Assembly (NCBI GenBank): GCA_046152925.1
Contig: JBJXFX010000154.1
Span: forward strand, 8,746 to 72,745
Direction: 5' to 3'
Source of the DNA: CAMAUF01 sp046152925
Lineage (GTDB): Bacteria; Chloroflexota; Dehalococcoidia; Tepidiformales; Tepidiformaceae
DNA: 64,000 bases
The notes below the pieces were generated by a model, which saw only the letters and a list, made by a program, of their open reading frames with translations, made no database searches and was not told where the DNA came from. How positions within the stretch are numbered: the first letter of the stretch is position 1; every line of letters begins with the position of its first letter. Shown in pieces: positions 45,449-54,623 of this stretch. A program made the position numbers and the translations under genes.

Positions 45449-47748
45449 CGTGGTCTCACCTCAAAGGAAGCCGTCCCGGTCGCCTGGTGGCCGTCGGCGA
45501 AGGTCGCCACAGCCGTGAGCGTGTGCCTCCCAGGCGTCAATGGCCAAGGGAAGCTGATGTCGTTTCCGGCGCCTGAAGCGACCACCCGTCCGCCGATGCG
45601 GAGCTCGAGCGTCGCTGCGTCTTCGGCCGTCGCCCGGAGGACGATGCGCTGGTCCGGGACTTCCGGGGCGAGGGCGAAGACGGCGCCGTCTTCTGGGGTA
45701 ATGACGCGGACAACCGGGCCAGCGGCGGTCACGCTGAGCCGGAGCCCGGCATCGGCCGCCCAGGCGCGCGCCTCCGGCGGCGGGCTGACGCGGAGCGCGC
45801 CGCCCGCATCCCGCTGGTAGTACTGCTCGCGCTGAGTGGGGACGGTCCCGGCGAGGAACCACTCGTCAATCGCGTTCGGGCAGTCCGGGCCCGGCGCGAG
45901 ACCTGTCGGGGCGCAAGTCTTTGCCTGGACGACCCCGGCCGGCGGCCCAGCCCACACGGCCCTCGCGGGGACCGCGGCGAGGAGCACGTCATGCCAGATG
46001 GGCGCGGCCCCTGCGACGCCCGAGACCGACTCCATCGGGCTGCCGTCGGCGTTCCCGGCCCATACGGCGACCACCCTGTCCGGTGTGTAGCCAATCGTCC
46101 AATTGTCGCGGAAGCCGCTCGTCGTCCCCGTCTTGACGGCCGCGCGTCCGGGCGTCTCGAGCGGCGAGTTCGCCCCGAAGCCGGGTTCCCGCGCCAGCGG
46201 GTCGCGGAGGACGTCGCTGACCAGCCATGCGCTCGCTTCCGAGAGCGCCCGGACACCCGAGGCGCCGGGACGCTCGTAGAGCACGTGCCCGGCCTGGTCC
46301 CGCACGCGGAGCACCGCGAAGGGCTCCTGCCGGACGCCCCGGTTGGCGAGCACGCCGTATGCCTGGGCAAGGTCCAGGAGGCGCACTTCGCCGCCCCCGA
46401 GCACGAGGGCGGGGCCGTAGCGGTCCGCATCGGTCAACGTCTGGAGGCCGACGCGATGGGCGGCCTCCAGGAAGCGGTCGCGACCCATCGCTTCGAGCGT
46501 CCGCACTGCCGGGACGTTGAGCGAAGAGGCGAGCGCCACCCGAAGCGTCACCGGCCCGCGGAAGCGGCGGTCGTAATTCTGCGGGGAGTACGGCCCTTCG
46601 CGCGTTTCGAAGGTCGTGGGCACGTCGAGCAGCTGGCTGGCAGCCGTCAGCGAGCCATCGTCCATCGCTTGGGCATAGAGAAACGGCTTCAGCGCCGACC
46701 CTGGCTGGCGCAGCGCGGTCGTGAGGTTCACCTGACCGGTTGGACCATCGGGTCGCAGGTTCCCGATCATCGCCAGGACGGCCCCAGTCCGGGGGTCGAG
46801 GACGACGACCGCCGCGTCCTGGACGCTCCGCTCACGGAGCGCGGCGAGGTGATGCAAGGCGATGCGTTCGGCCTCGCGCTGGAGGCTGAGGTCGAGCGTC
46901 GTCTCAACCACCAGGCCATGCTGCGATTGGGCCCGCGGGAGCACGGCTTCAAGCTCATCGAGCGCCCAGCGTACGAAGTGGGGGGCCGGCGCCTGACGCT
47001 GCTCGGCGTCCTGGAAGCGGAGCGGCTCGGCGCGCGCCTCGGCAGCCTCGGCCGCCGAGACAGAGCCTGTGGCGACCATCCGGTCGAGGACGTAGCGCTG
47101 ACGTGCCTTCAGCCGGTCGAAGTCGCGCTCGACGGAGAGCGAAGGCAGCCGCGGGATGCCAGCCAAGAAGCTTGCCTGCGCCAGGTCGAGGTCGCGCGCG
47201 CTCACGCCGAAGTAGATGCGCGCCGCCGCCTCGATCCCGGATGCTCCCCGGCCATAGGGGGCGTCGTTCAGGTATGCCTCCAGGATCTCGCGCTTCGACG
47301 CGTGCGCTTCCAGGCGTAGCGCAAGGAGGGCTTCCTGCGTCTTTCGGACGGGAAGCCAGCCACCGTCGAGGTAGAGGCGTCGCGCGGTCTGCTGGGTGAT
47401 CGTCGACGCGCCGGAACGAGACCACGGCTGTGAGAGCGCACGGGCGACCGCCAGGAGGTCAACGCCGGGGTGATCCCAGAAGCGTTGGTCTTCGGCGGCA
47501 ACGGTGGCGTCGATCAGCACGGGCGCCACCTCGCCCAGCGGGACCGGAACGCGGATGCCGTTTTGCTGATCCCGCTGCAAGAGCGAGCCATCAGCGGCAA
47601 GGACCGCGACGCCGGCCGGTCCGACGCGACTCCCTGGCGGCTCCACCGGGGCGAGCAGGACATACGCCCAGAACAAGCAGGCGCAAACGAGGCCGGCCGT
47701 AACGCCACGGCCAAATCCCCGATGTCCACGCCAACCCGTCGCTCGCAT
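45445..47748 (-). CDS. pbpC: Penicillin-binding protein 1C
   Basis: A 767-residue bifunctional murein synthase. Membrane anchor at about 14-33; GT51 glycosyltransferase with catalytic Glu86 in AAEDQRFWDHPG and GASTITQQTARRLY; transpeptidase with the SxxK Ser in QPGSALKPFLY, SSLNVPA (SxN) and VKTGTTSGFRDNW (KTG); and the C-terminal PbpC-specific beta domain (from about residue 675). Its first 25 codons are duplicated at 48231-48311. Partner of the macroglobulin gene. Confidence 0.94.
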   Translation of the reverse strand: MRATGWRGHRGFGRGVTAGLVCACLFWAYVLLAPVEPPGSRVGPAGVAVLAADGSLLQRDQQNGIRVPVPLGEVAPVLIDATVAAEDQRFWDHPGVDLLAVARALSQPWSRSGASTITQQTARRLYLDGGWLPVRKTQEALLALRLEAHASKREILEAYLNDAPYGRGASGIEAAARIYFGVSARDLDLAQASFLAGIPRLPSLSVERDFDRLKARQRYVLDRMVATGSVSAAEAAEARAEPLRFQDAEQRQAPAPHFVRWALDELEAVLPRAQSQHGLVVETTLDLSLQREAERIALHHLAALRERSVQDAAVVVLDPRTGAVLAMIGNLRPDGPTGQVNLTTALRQPGSALKPFLYAQAMDDGSLTAASQLLDVPTTFETREGPYSPQNYDRRFRGPVTLRVALASSLNVPAVRTLEAMGRDRFLEAAHRVGLQTLTDADRYGPALVLGGGEVRLLDLAQAYGVLANRGVRQEPFAVLRVRDQAGHVLYERPGASGVRALSEASAWLVSDVLRDPLAREPGFGANSPLETPGRAAVKTGTTSGFRDNWTIGYTPDRVVAVWAGNADGSPMESVSGVAGAAPIWHDVLLAAVPARAVWAGPPAGVVQAKTCAPTGLAPGPDCPNAIDEWFLAGTVPTQREQYYQRDAGGALRVSPPPEARAWAADAGLRLSVTAAGPVVRVITPEDGAVFALAPEVPDQRIVLRATAEDAATLELRIGGRVVASGAGNDISFPWPLTPGRHTLTAVATFADGHQATGTASFEVRPR

Positions 47749-47752
47749 ACTC
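47669..47752. repeat. Direct repeat copy A (5' end of pbpC)
   Basis: About 83 bases covering the pbpC start codon and the codons for the N-terminus. A second copy lies at 48231-48311. The two differ by seven substitutions and one 3-base deletion. This copy is the functional gene start. Confidence 0.8.
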
Positions 47753-47844
47753 AGTCAGTCTTTCTGGTTCAGCAGAACCACCCTCCCACCGTAGGCCTCA
47801 GTCGGGCATGCGTCTGTCTATTCTGGACGCAGCCGGAAGTGACC

Positions 47845-48228
47845 CTATTCCGGCTGGAACCAGTGGGCGCGGCGGACGCTTGCGAAGGCCCGCTTCTCCG
47901 CGGCGGTCTGTGGGTTGGGGCCGGCGAGGGGCGCGACTGGCGAGGGGGCGCCAAAGAAGTTCGCGTCGAGCCGCGCGACCTGGCCAGCGCCGAGCTCGAC
48001 ATAGCACGTCCCGGCCCCGCCAAAGGGCTGGGGCGCCTCGCCGCCGCGGATCTGGGCGATACTCTCGGCTGCCACGACCATAGCGGCGTTCTCCGAGAAC
48101 ACGCCCGCCTTCGGTGTCCCAACGCTCGTGACATCGCCGACGGCGTAGACACCCGGAAGCTTCATGGCCAAGGTGCCGCGCTCGACGGGGATCCAGCCGC
48201 TCTCGGCGAGCCCAGAAGCGGCGACCAC
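47845..48228 (-). pseudogene. Truncated FAD-dependent oxidoreductase, C-terminal fragment
   Basis: About 127 codons that match only the C-terminal part of a pyridine-nucleotide-disulfide-type flavoprotein resembling sulfide:quinone or NADH dehydrogenases. The FAD-binding strand GVYAVGDVTSVGTPKAGVF, the AAMVVAAESIAQIRG helix and the C-terminal KRAFASVRRAHWFQPE are clear. The N-terminal GxGxxG domain and most of the enzyme are missing; coding similarity stops exactly where repeat copy B begins. A rearrangement remnant, probably not functional. Confidence 0.8.
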
Positions 48229-48230
48229 CG

Positions 48231-48311
48231 CAGAACACGCAGGCGCAAAGGCCGGCCGTTACGCCACGGCCAAATCCCCGATGCCCACGCATACTCGTCG
48301 CCCGCATACTC
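48231..48311. repeat. Direct repeat copy B (duplicated pbpC 5' end)
   Basis: Second copy of the pbpC 5' end. Read on the minus strand it still encodes MRATSMRGHRGFGRGVTAGL and then runs into the flavoprotein fragment in the wrong frame. The 3-base deletion keeps frame within the copy. Confidence 0.8.
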
Positions 48312-48358
48312 GTCCCAACGTGGGATCGAGGCTGGCGGTTCCTTTGTAAAGGAGGAAA

Positions 48359-48372
48359 GGGCCAGAAGGCCC
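48359..48372 (-). terminator. Terminator of the SDR gene
   Basis: On the minus strand, GGGCC, loop TTCT, GGCCC, then TTTCCTCCTTT, just past the SDR stop. A short stem with a pyrimidine-rich T tail. Confidence 0.6.
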
Positions 48373-48379
48373 GCCTTCG

Positions 48380-49243
48380 CTAGGCGAATGGCGTGCCGGG
48401 CATCAGCGGCTTGCCCCGGCCCTCGGGGTCCCATTCGTCCGAAGGGTATGGCCCTTCGTGGTACCCCCGGGATGCGCCATAGCCGCCATCGACACGGATG
48501 ACCATACCATTGACGAACCGCGAAGCCTCCGAGGCGAGGAAGATCACCGGGCCTTCGAGGTCTTCGTGCTCCCCGATGCGGCCCATCGGGTGGCGGTTGG
48601 TGAGCATCGGGAGGACTCCGGAATCTTGCAGCGCCGGCTTGATCATCTCGGAGATGAAGAATGTCGGTGCGATGGCGTTGACGCGGACGCCGCGATCGCC
48701 CCAGGTCACGGCGAGGAACTCCGTCAGGTTATTCACGCCGCCCTTCGCCGCGAAGTAGCTCGCCGGCGAGCCGCCGGGGAACCCGCCCGACCCGAAGATC
48801 GAGCTGATATTGATGATGCTGCCGCCACCCTGGCGGAGCATGTATTGCGCGCCTTCCTGGCAACACCACCAGAGACCCGTGAGGTCGACATCCAGGACAT
48901 CCCGCCAGAGTTGCGCGTCCTCGTATTCGGGGCGGATGCCGGCGGCCGTCGAAATCCCGGCGTTGTTCACAAGGATGTCGATTTTGCCGAACGTGGCGTG
49001 GGTCTGGCGCATCAGCTCCGCGACCTGAGCCTTATCCGTGACGTCGCAGGGGACGGCGAGGCAGCGCCGGCCGAGCGCCTCGATCTGTGCCTTCGTCTCC
49101 TGAAGCTTGTCGGCGCTGCGCGCGGCGATGACCAAGTCAGCGCCGGCCTTAGCCAAGGCGGTCGCAAAAACGACGCCGAGCCCGTAGCTCGCGCCCGTGA
49201 CAATCGCGACTTTCCCGTCCAACCGGAAGAGGTCGACGCTCAC
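48380..49243 (-). CDS. Short-chain dehydrogenase/reductase
   Basis: A 287-residue SDR. VTGASYGLGVVFATALAKAG at the N-terminus, LVNNAGIS, the catalytic Ser in NISSIFG and a YFAAK motif. The GTG at 49243 behind GGAGGGACAGG is preferred to an upstream ATG. Like the SDR at 20495 it has a C-terminal tail past the VDGGYG end (GYHEGPYPSDEWDPEGRG). Substrate unknown. Confidence 0.88.
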   Translation of the reverse strand: MSVDLFRLDGKVAIVTGASYGLGVVFATALAKAGADLVIAARSADKLQETKAQIEALGRRCLAVPCDVTDKAQVAELMRQTHATFGKIDILVNNAGISTAAGIRPEYEDAQLWRDVLDVDLTGLWWCCQEGAQYMLRQGGGSIINISSIFGSGGFPGGSPASYFAAKGGVNNLTEFLAVTWGDRGVRVNAIAPTFFISEMIKPALQDSGVLPMLTNRHPMGRIGEHEDLEGPVIFLASEASRFVNGMVIRVDGGYGASRGYHEGPYPSDEWDPEGRGKPLMPGTPFA

Positions 49244-49330
49244 TTCCTGTCCCTCCTGAGGAGATCCCGCTCGTTCATTATGGGCGCAGCGAAGCATAGC
49301 GCCTGACGGGGCACTGGGTCTCCGGCGCGG

Positions 49331-51670
49331 CTATGGCGTGAACACGCGCCCCCGGAGGACGCCGCGCAGCCGGGCGCTCAAGTCTTCGTAGGCGACGATC
49401 ACGGCCTCATCCAACACGGTCTCGTTTGTGTAGACGGCGATGCCCACGCCGAGGGCCGGGTCGAACTCGAGCTGGCCAGTCGCCCCGAGGTGGCCCCAAC
49501 GCTCGCCGCGGATGCGGTCGCCGTCGCGCCAACACGGGCAGTAGGGGTAAGTCCCGAGTCCGGTGTACTCAAACTCGGGGCCGAGGAACGTCGTCATGGC
49601 GTCGAGCGTGGCGGGGGTTACAACCCTCTCGGAGCCCCAGAGCGCGACGGCCCAGCGCGCCAAGTTCTCGGCCGTCGACCAGACCCCAGCCGAAGACCAA
49701 AGCGTCCCCGCATAGCTGAGTTCGGGCACGATCTCGCGGTGGAGGCCGCCTGACGTCCAGACAAAACCCTCGAACTCTTCGAACTCGATCGGCCCGCGAT
49801 ACGGATGCGTCGACCGGCCCAACGGCTCGACTTCCTCGTCGATGTAGGTCGATGCGAGCCCGAGCGGTTCGAGCAGCCGGGCCCGGAGGACGGCCGTGTA
49901 GGAGCTGCTGGTTGCCTGCTCGATGATGAGACCGAGGAGAAAATAGCCGGGCGTCGAATACACGAACATGGACCCGGGCTCGCTCTGAAGCCCTGCCTCC
50001 GCCGCCACCCGCAACGCGGTGTTCGGGTCCAGCCCATCCGTCGAAATCAGGGCGGACGTGTGCTGGATGAGCTGCCGGACCGTAAATGTCGAAGCACCGG
50101 GAAAATCGGGGACATACCGGTCAACAGTGTCGTCGAGTCCAACCGCTCCGTCTTGGACGAGCTGGAGGATGAGGGCCACCGTAAACGTCTTCGTCACGCT
50201 GGCCACGGGGTAGAGCCGCGACGGGAGGAGCGGCGCCCCCGCGATATCACGACCCGAGGCGCCCTCCCAATGAACGCCATCGCGGGTCGCGACGCCAACG
50301 ATGACGCCCGACAGCCCGGATTCGGTGCGCCACGCGTCGAGGACGCCTTGAAGCTCGGCGCCAGTGACGGGGCGGTCGCTCACGGGGACCGCGGGCGCCG
50401 GAGGCGGCGTGTTGAGCACCGCGATCTTCGCAGTCCGGAGCCGGAGCCCGACGCCCGACGGTGGGGCCGTCAGTGCGGAGTCAGCCACGGTCGTCGTCTG
50501 GTCCCGCACGGTGAGCGCCGTGAAAGCCACGAGCACCAGGCCCGCCGCACCGAGGGCGACGGCCGCGAGCCGGCGGACTGCTCCACGGCTTCGCGCTGGA
50601 TTCGCGGGAGGGGCCGCTCCGCGGACGGCAGGCCTGATCGGCCAGAGTCGCGGCGAGCGTTTCGCCGCCCGGTCCTCGACCCATCCAAACGCGACCACCC
50701 CGAGGGCCGTGACGCCGAGCACGATGGGGAGGGCCGCGGTGGTTCGGACCCAATCGGGCCGCTCCTGTGTCCAGAGGAGTTGGTACATGCAGAAGAGGCC
50801 CGCGTTGTGCCACAGATAGATGGTCAGCGCGCGCTCGTTCACGAAGTACAAGACGGCGGCGACGCGCGGCCGCGTCGCGATCGCGGCGAGTGTGCTTTCG
50901 ACCGCGAGGGACGCGAATAACCACGCCAGCCCAACGAAGAGGTGCGCCGGATACGACGCGTTGACCACCTGGCCGGGCACATCGGTGAGCAAGAACCAGG
51001 CGGCCGCGGCGGCCGCGGAAAGCGCGGCAAGGGCGAGCCGGGCAGCGGGACCGAGGCGCGCCGCCCACCCGTAGTGATAGGCGAAGCCGAGCAGGAAAAA
51101 GAACCCGTAGAGCGCCAAGTCCTGGTATTGCCACGGAGCCGTGTCTCCGCGGCGCTCAAGCCATTCGAGGACGCCAAGCGCAACCAAGGGGACGACGAGG
51201 ATGCCCCCTCGGGTGAGGCGGAAGGCCCACGCCAGAATGGGCGCCGCCAGCAGCAGCCAGACGAGGCAGCGCAAGTACCAGAGGGCGGCCCAAAACGAGA
51301 GCCCCCATCGAGAACCCTCGGGGTCCCAGATCGGGAAGGCCCAGCGCCATATGTCGCGCGCTTCGACGGCGCCGAGCGGGTCATCGCGCCAGCGCTCGTA
51401 GCCGAACATGACTGCGAGCGCGACCACCGCGAACGGCCAGAGCGGGATCAACAACCGCCGGAATCGACCCACCAACACCTGTCGGCCGGACTGATGATCC
51501 AACGACCGCGCCATCAGCGTGCCCGCGACGAAGAACATCGCGGGCATGGACGCGACAAGGTACGAGAGCCACGCGTACCCGAACGTATGCCAAATGGTGA
51601 CACGGACGATGGCAACGCCCCGCACGAGGTCCAGGAAGCCGTTGCGGTCGCGGGCGGTCGGGGCAGTCAC
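49331..51670 (-). CDS. Fusion of membrane acyltransferase and serine beta-lactamase-like domains
   Basis: A 779-residue protein. Residues 1-370 form an acyltransferase-3-type integral membrane domain of about ten helices (start GFLDLVRGVAIVRVTIWHTF, with ERALTIYLWHNAGLF near the end). A further helix near 370-390 leads to an extracytoplasmic class C beta-lactamase/DD-peptidase domain with SxxK (VASVTKTFT, Ser about 489), a YSTPGY motif and WGHLGATGQ as the third box. One enzyme could both transfer an acyl group across the membrane and hydrolyse or transfer it outside. Confidence 0.88.
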   Translation of the reverse strand: MTAPTARDRNGFLDLVRGVAIVRVTIWHTFGYAWLSYLVASMPAMFFVAGTLMARSLDHQSGRQVLVGRFRRLLIPLWPFAVVALAVMFGYERWRDDPLGAVEARDIWRWAFPIWDPEGSRWGLSFWAALWYLRCLVWLLLAAPILAWAFRLTRGGILVVPLVALGVLEWLERRGDTAPWQYQDLALYGFFFLLGFAYHYGWAARLGPAARLALAALSAAAAAAWFLLTDVPGQVVNASYPAHLFVGLAWLFASLAVESTLAAIATRPRVAAVLYFVNERALTIYLWHNAGLFCMYQLLWTQERPDWVRTTAALPIVLGVTALGVVAFGWVEDRAAKRSPRLWPIRPAVRGAAPPANPARSRGAVRRLAAVALGAAGLVLVAFTALTVRDQTTTVADSALTAPPSGVGLRLRTAKIAVLNTPPPAPAVPVSDRPVTGAELQGVLDAWRTESGLSGVIVGVATRDGVHWEGASGRDIAGAPLLPSRLYPVASVTKTFTVALILQLVQDGAVGLDDTVDRYVPDFPGASTFTVRQLIQHTSALISTDGLDPNTALRVAAEAGLQSEPGSMFVYSTPGYFLLGLIIEQATSSSYTAVLRARLLEPLGLASTYIDEEVEPLGRSTHPYRGPIEFEEFEGFVWTSGGLHREIVPELSYAGTLWSSAGVWSTAENLARWAVALWGSERVVTPATLDAMTTFLGPEFEYTGLGTYPYCPCWRDGDRIRGERWGHLGATGQLEFDPALGVGIAVYTNETVLDEAVIVAYEDLSARLRGVLRGRVFTP

Positions 51671-51766
51671 GCCGATTAGTGTGGCGGAGGGCGACGACTA
51701 CGAAAACGCCACGCAGGCTCGACCCACGAGATTGCCACCAGGCGAGCGCTCCTTCACCCTTGGCGA

Positions 51767-52777
51767 GTGCGCCGCGCCCTCCCGGCCCTTTTCGCTTTCT
51801 TTCTCTTGGTGGCGGCCGGATGTGGCGCTGCGGCGTCGGCCGGCCCCGAGGCGCTCCCCGCGCCCGTCGAACCAGAGCCCGAGCCCTGGGTCGATGTTTC
51901 GCCACCGGCGGTGGTCTGGCCGCAGTACGGCATCCCGATCGCGCAAGTCGGCGACGGTTGTACGCGGGCCCTTCCTGAGGGCATCCCCGCGGGCCGCACG
52001 ACGCTGCGGCGGATGATCGTCGACGGCACGCCGCGCGAATACCGCGTCCATCGGCCCGCCGACTCCGCGAACGGCCGGCCGCTCCCGCTTGTGCTCAACT
52101 TCCACGGGCGCGGGTCGAACGGCGAGACACAGGAGCGCTATTCGGGCCTCGTCCCGCTCAGCGAGCGGGATCGATTCGTCCTGGTGAGCCCCGACGGGAC
52201 CGGCGCCCCAAAGGCGTGGCACGCCGGCGCGACGACCGGCTCGACGGTCGACGACGTGGCATTCATCCGCTCGCTGATCGACGTGCTTCGCCAAGACCTC
52301 TGCATCGACCCCTCGCAAGTCTTCGCGGCAGGCTTTTCGAATGGTGCTTTCATGGCGGCCGAAGCCGCCTGCGCGCTCGGCGAACGCATCGCCGCGCTCG
52401 CGATGGTCGGCGGAGCGACACCTCCCAGTGCGAACTGCGTGGGGAAGCCGCGGGTCATCGCCTTCCATGGCACGGCGGACCAAGTGGTCCCGTTCGGCGG
52501 CGGGACGATCCGGGGCGTCTATGCCTATCCCGGCGCGCGTGCGGCCATGGATGGCTGGGCCGCCCGCGCTGGATGCACCGGGACGGACGTCCGCCGCCAG
52601 AACAAGCACGTCGTTTGGGAAGAACGGACCGGGTGTACAACCGCCGTCCGGCTCGCCGTCATCGAAGGCGATGGGCACACCTGGCCCGGCGCGAGCGAAG
52701 TCCCGGCCTTCGGGACGACGACGCGCGAGATCATGGCTTCAGAGGCCATTTGGACTTTCTTCGCGGGAAAACGTTAG
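51767..52777 (+). CDS. Secreted PHB-depolymerase-like esterase (lipoprotein)
   Basis: A 336-residue alpha/beta-hydrolase of the PHB depolymerase / LpqC / feruloyl esterase group. Signal peptide with lipobox LLVAAGC, then a Pro/Glu linker (EALPAPVEPEPEPW). LNFHGRGSNGETQ (oxyanion region), nucleophile Ser in AAGFSNGAFMAAEA, FHGTADQVVPFGGG and GDGHTWPGA (Asp and His) are all present. It may degrade external polyesters or aryl esters; it is not the intracellular depolymerase of the PHA locus. GTG start; the stop overlaps the convergent ATPase gene by four bases. Confidence 0.87.
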   Translation: MRRALPALFAFFLLVAAGCGAAASAGPEALPAPVEPEPEPWVDVSPPAVVWPQYGIPIAQVGDGCTRALPEGIPAGRTTLRRMIVDGTPREYRVHRPADSANGRPLPLVLNFHGRGSNGETQERYSGLVPLSERDRFVLVSPDGTGAPKAWHAGATTGSTVDDVAFIRSLIDVLRQDLCIDPSQVFAAGFSNGAFMAAEAACALGERIAALAMVGGATPPSANCVGKPRVIAFHGTADQVVPFGGGTIRGVYAYPGARAAMDGWAARAGCTGTDVRRQNKHVVWEERTGCTTAVRLAVIEGDGHTWPGASEVPAFGTTTREIMASEAIWTFFAGKR

Positions 52778-53559
52778 CCCAGGGCGGGGCGGGCGCGCGG
52801 GAGCGGCACCGGCCGGCCCGTGTCGGGGTCGCGCAGGACGAGCATCGGCACACGAAATACGCGGCTCAGCAGAGCTGGCTCGAAAACCTCGTCCGGCGGG
52901 CCATCGAACGCGACCGCGCCATCGACCAGGGCGACTACGCGACGGGCCGACCGCGCGGCCAGCGCCAAATCGTGGAGCACGGCGACGATCGTCATCCCAT
53001 CCCGGTTGAGCCGCTCTAACAGGTCCATGACTTCGACCTGATGCTGCACGTCGAGGAAGCTTGTCGGTTCGTCGAGCAGGAGGATGCGGGGTTGCTGGGC
53101 AAGGGCGAGCGCAATCCAGGCGCGCTGCCGTTCGCCGCCCGAAAGCTGGGCGATCGGGCGCTCCGCGAGCTCCTCAAGGTCAGCCGCCTCGAGCGCCCAG
53201 CGGACCGCCTCGAAGTCCGGTCTCGAGGGCCGCTGAAGCACACCCTGATGCGGGTAGCGCCCCCGCCAAACAAGCTCGCGAACCGAAAGGTCCAACCCCG
53301 CATCGGGGGACTGGGGCAAGATCGCGACCGTCCGGGCCACCTCGCGCGTACTGAGCCGCCGGATGTCGGATTCGCCGAGGAGCACGCGGCCGGCCGCCGG
53401 GCGGAGGACCCGCGACATGCCTTTCAGCAACGTGCTCTTGCCGCTGCCGTTTGCACCCACGATCGCCACGAACTCGCCCGGCTCGACCACCAGCGAGACG
53501 CCGTGGACGACTTCGCGCTCGCCGTATCCAAGCCGCAGGCCTTCGACCGCGAGCCTCAT
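52774..53559 (-). CDS. Iron/cobalamin-type ABC transporter ATPase
   Basis: A 261-residue ATPase of the FecE/BtuD/FhuC group. Walker A GANGSGKSTLL, signature LSGGERQRAWIALALA, Walker B RILLLDEPTSFLD. Overlaps the permease gene by ATGA. With the permease and binding protein it forms a complete importer for ferric siderophore, haem or cobalamin. Confidence 0.93.
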   Translation of the reverse strand: MRLAVEGLRLGYGEREVVHGVSLVVEPGEFVAIVGANGSGKSTLLKGMSRVLRPAAGRVLLGESDIRRLSTREVARTVAILPQSPDAGLDLSVRELVWRGRYPHQGVLQRPSRPDFEAVRWALEAADLEELAERPIAQLSGGERQRAWIALALAQQPRILLLDEPTSFLDVQHQVEVMDLLERLNRDGMTIVAVLHDLALAARSARRVVALVDGAVAFDGPPDEVFEPALLSRVFRVPMLVLRDPDTGRPVPLPRARPALG

Positions 53560-54599
53560 CCGCGGACCTTCACCAAATAGAGAAGGAACGGCGCGCCAAC
53601 ACCGGCAGTGATGATGCCCATCGGGATCTCTGACGGGCTGATGATCACGCGGGCCGTTAAGTCGGCAGCGGTGACGAGCACGGCGCCAATCAGCGCCGAC
53701 GTCGGGATCACGACCCGGTAGTCGTTGCCGACGGCAAAGCGCGCGAGATGCGGACAGACCAAGCCGACAAAGCTCACCAGCCCGCCAATCGCGACCGCGA
53801 CGCCCGTGAGGATGCCAACCACCGCCAAGATCGCCAGGCGCGTCCGATCGGTCATGATCCCGAGGCCAAGCGCGACGTCATCGCCGAGGGCGAGCACGTT
53901 CAATCGGCCGCCGATCAGGGTGGCAGCGCTGATCCCGCCGACCACCCACGGGAGCGCGGCCCAAAGGTCGTTCCACTCGGAGCCGTACATCCCGCCAGCG
54001 AGGAATCCGAGGCTGGTCTGGAGGAACGTGCGCGAGCTAGCGAGAATGCCCACGATGGCGGCGCCGAGGAAGGCCGAAAGCGCCACACCCGAAAGCGCCA
54101 GCCGCACTGGCGAGACCGTCCCGCGCCAGGCGATGAAGAAGAGGACGATCCCGCCTGCAACGCCGCCCATTGCGCAGTACAGCGTCAGCGCAGCCTGGTG
54201 CGTCTCGGGGCTAATCACCAGGGCCGTCGCCGACGCAAGGCCCGCGGCAGCCGTAACACCGAGGATCGTCGGGTCTGCGAGAGGATTGCGCGTCACGCCT
54301 TGGAGCAGCGCGCCGGCCGTCGCGAGCGAAGCCCCCACAAAGGCACCGTCGATCAGCCGCGGGTAGCGGATCTGCCAAACGACGTTCCGGGCGAACACGT
54401 CGTCCTTCGATGTCAGCCCTGAAACGACCTCGGCGGGCGAAAGCGTCACCGCGCCAAACATCAGGCTGAGGAACGCGACGACGCAGAGCAAGAGGAGCGC
54501 GACGATGGCCGTCACGAGGGCTCGACGGGGACGCCGCGAGAGGCGGCCGCGCGCGGCGGCCGCCTCTCCACTTCTTCCCAGTGCTGCTCGTGTCACCAT
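53556..54599 (-). CDS. Iron/cobalamin-type ABC transporter permease (FecCD family)
   Basis: A 347-residue permease with about nine hydrophobic helices. FecCD features include GALLQGVTRNPLADPTILGV and GLVCPHLARFAVGNDYR. The start has a basic cytoplasmic tail (RLSRRPRRALVT). Coupled to the ATPase gene, 24 bases after the binding-protein stop. Confidence 0.93.
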   Translation of the reverse strand: MVTRAALGRSGEAAAARGRLSRRPRRALVTAIVALLLLCVVAFLSLMFGAVTLSPAEVVSGLTSKDDVFARNVVWQIRYPRLIDGAFVGASLATAGALLQGVTRNPLADPTILGVTAAAGLASATALVISPETHQAALTLYCAMGGVAGGIVLFFIAWRGTVSPVRLALSGVALSAFLGAAIVGILASSRTFLQTSLGFLAGGMYGSEWNDLWAALPWVVGGISAATLIGGRLNVLALGDDVALGLGIMTDRTRLAILAVVGILTGVAVAIGGLVSFVGLVCPHLARFAVGNDYRVVIPTSALIGAVLVTAADLTARVIISPSEIPMGIITAGVGAPFLLYLVKVRG

Positions 54600-54623
54600 C
54601 AGGAGTGTCGCACCCCGAATCCG

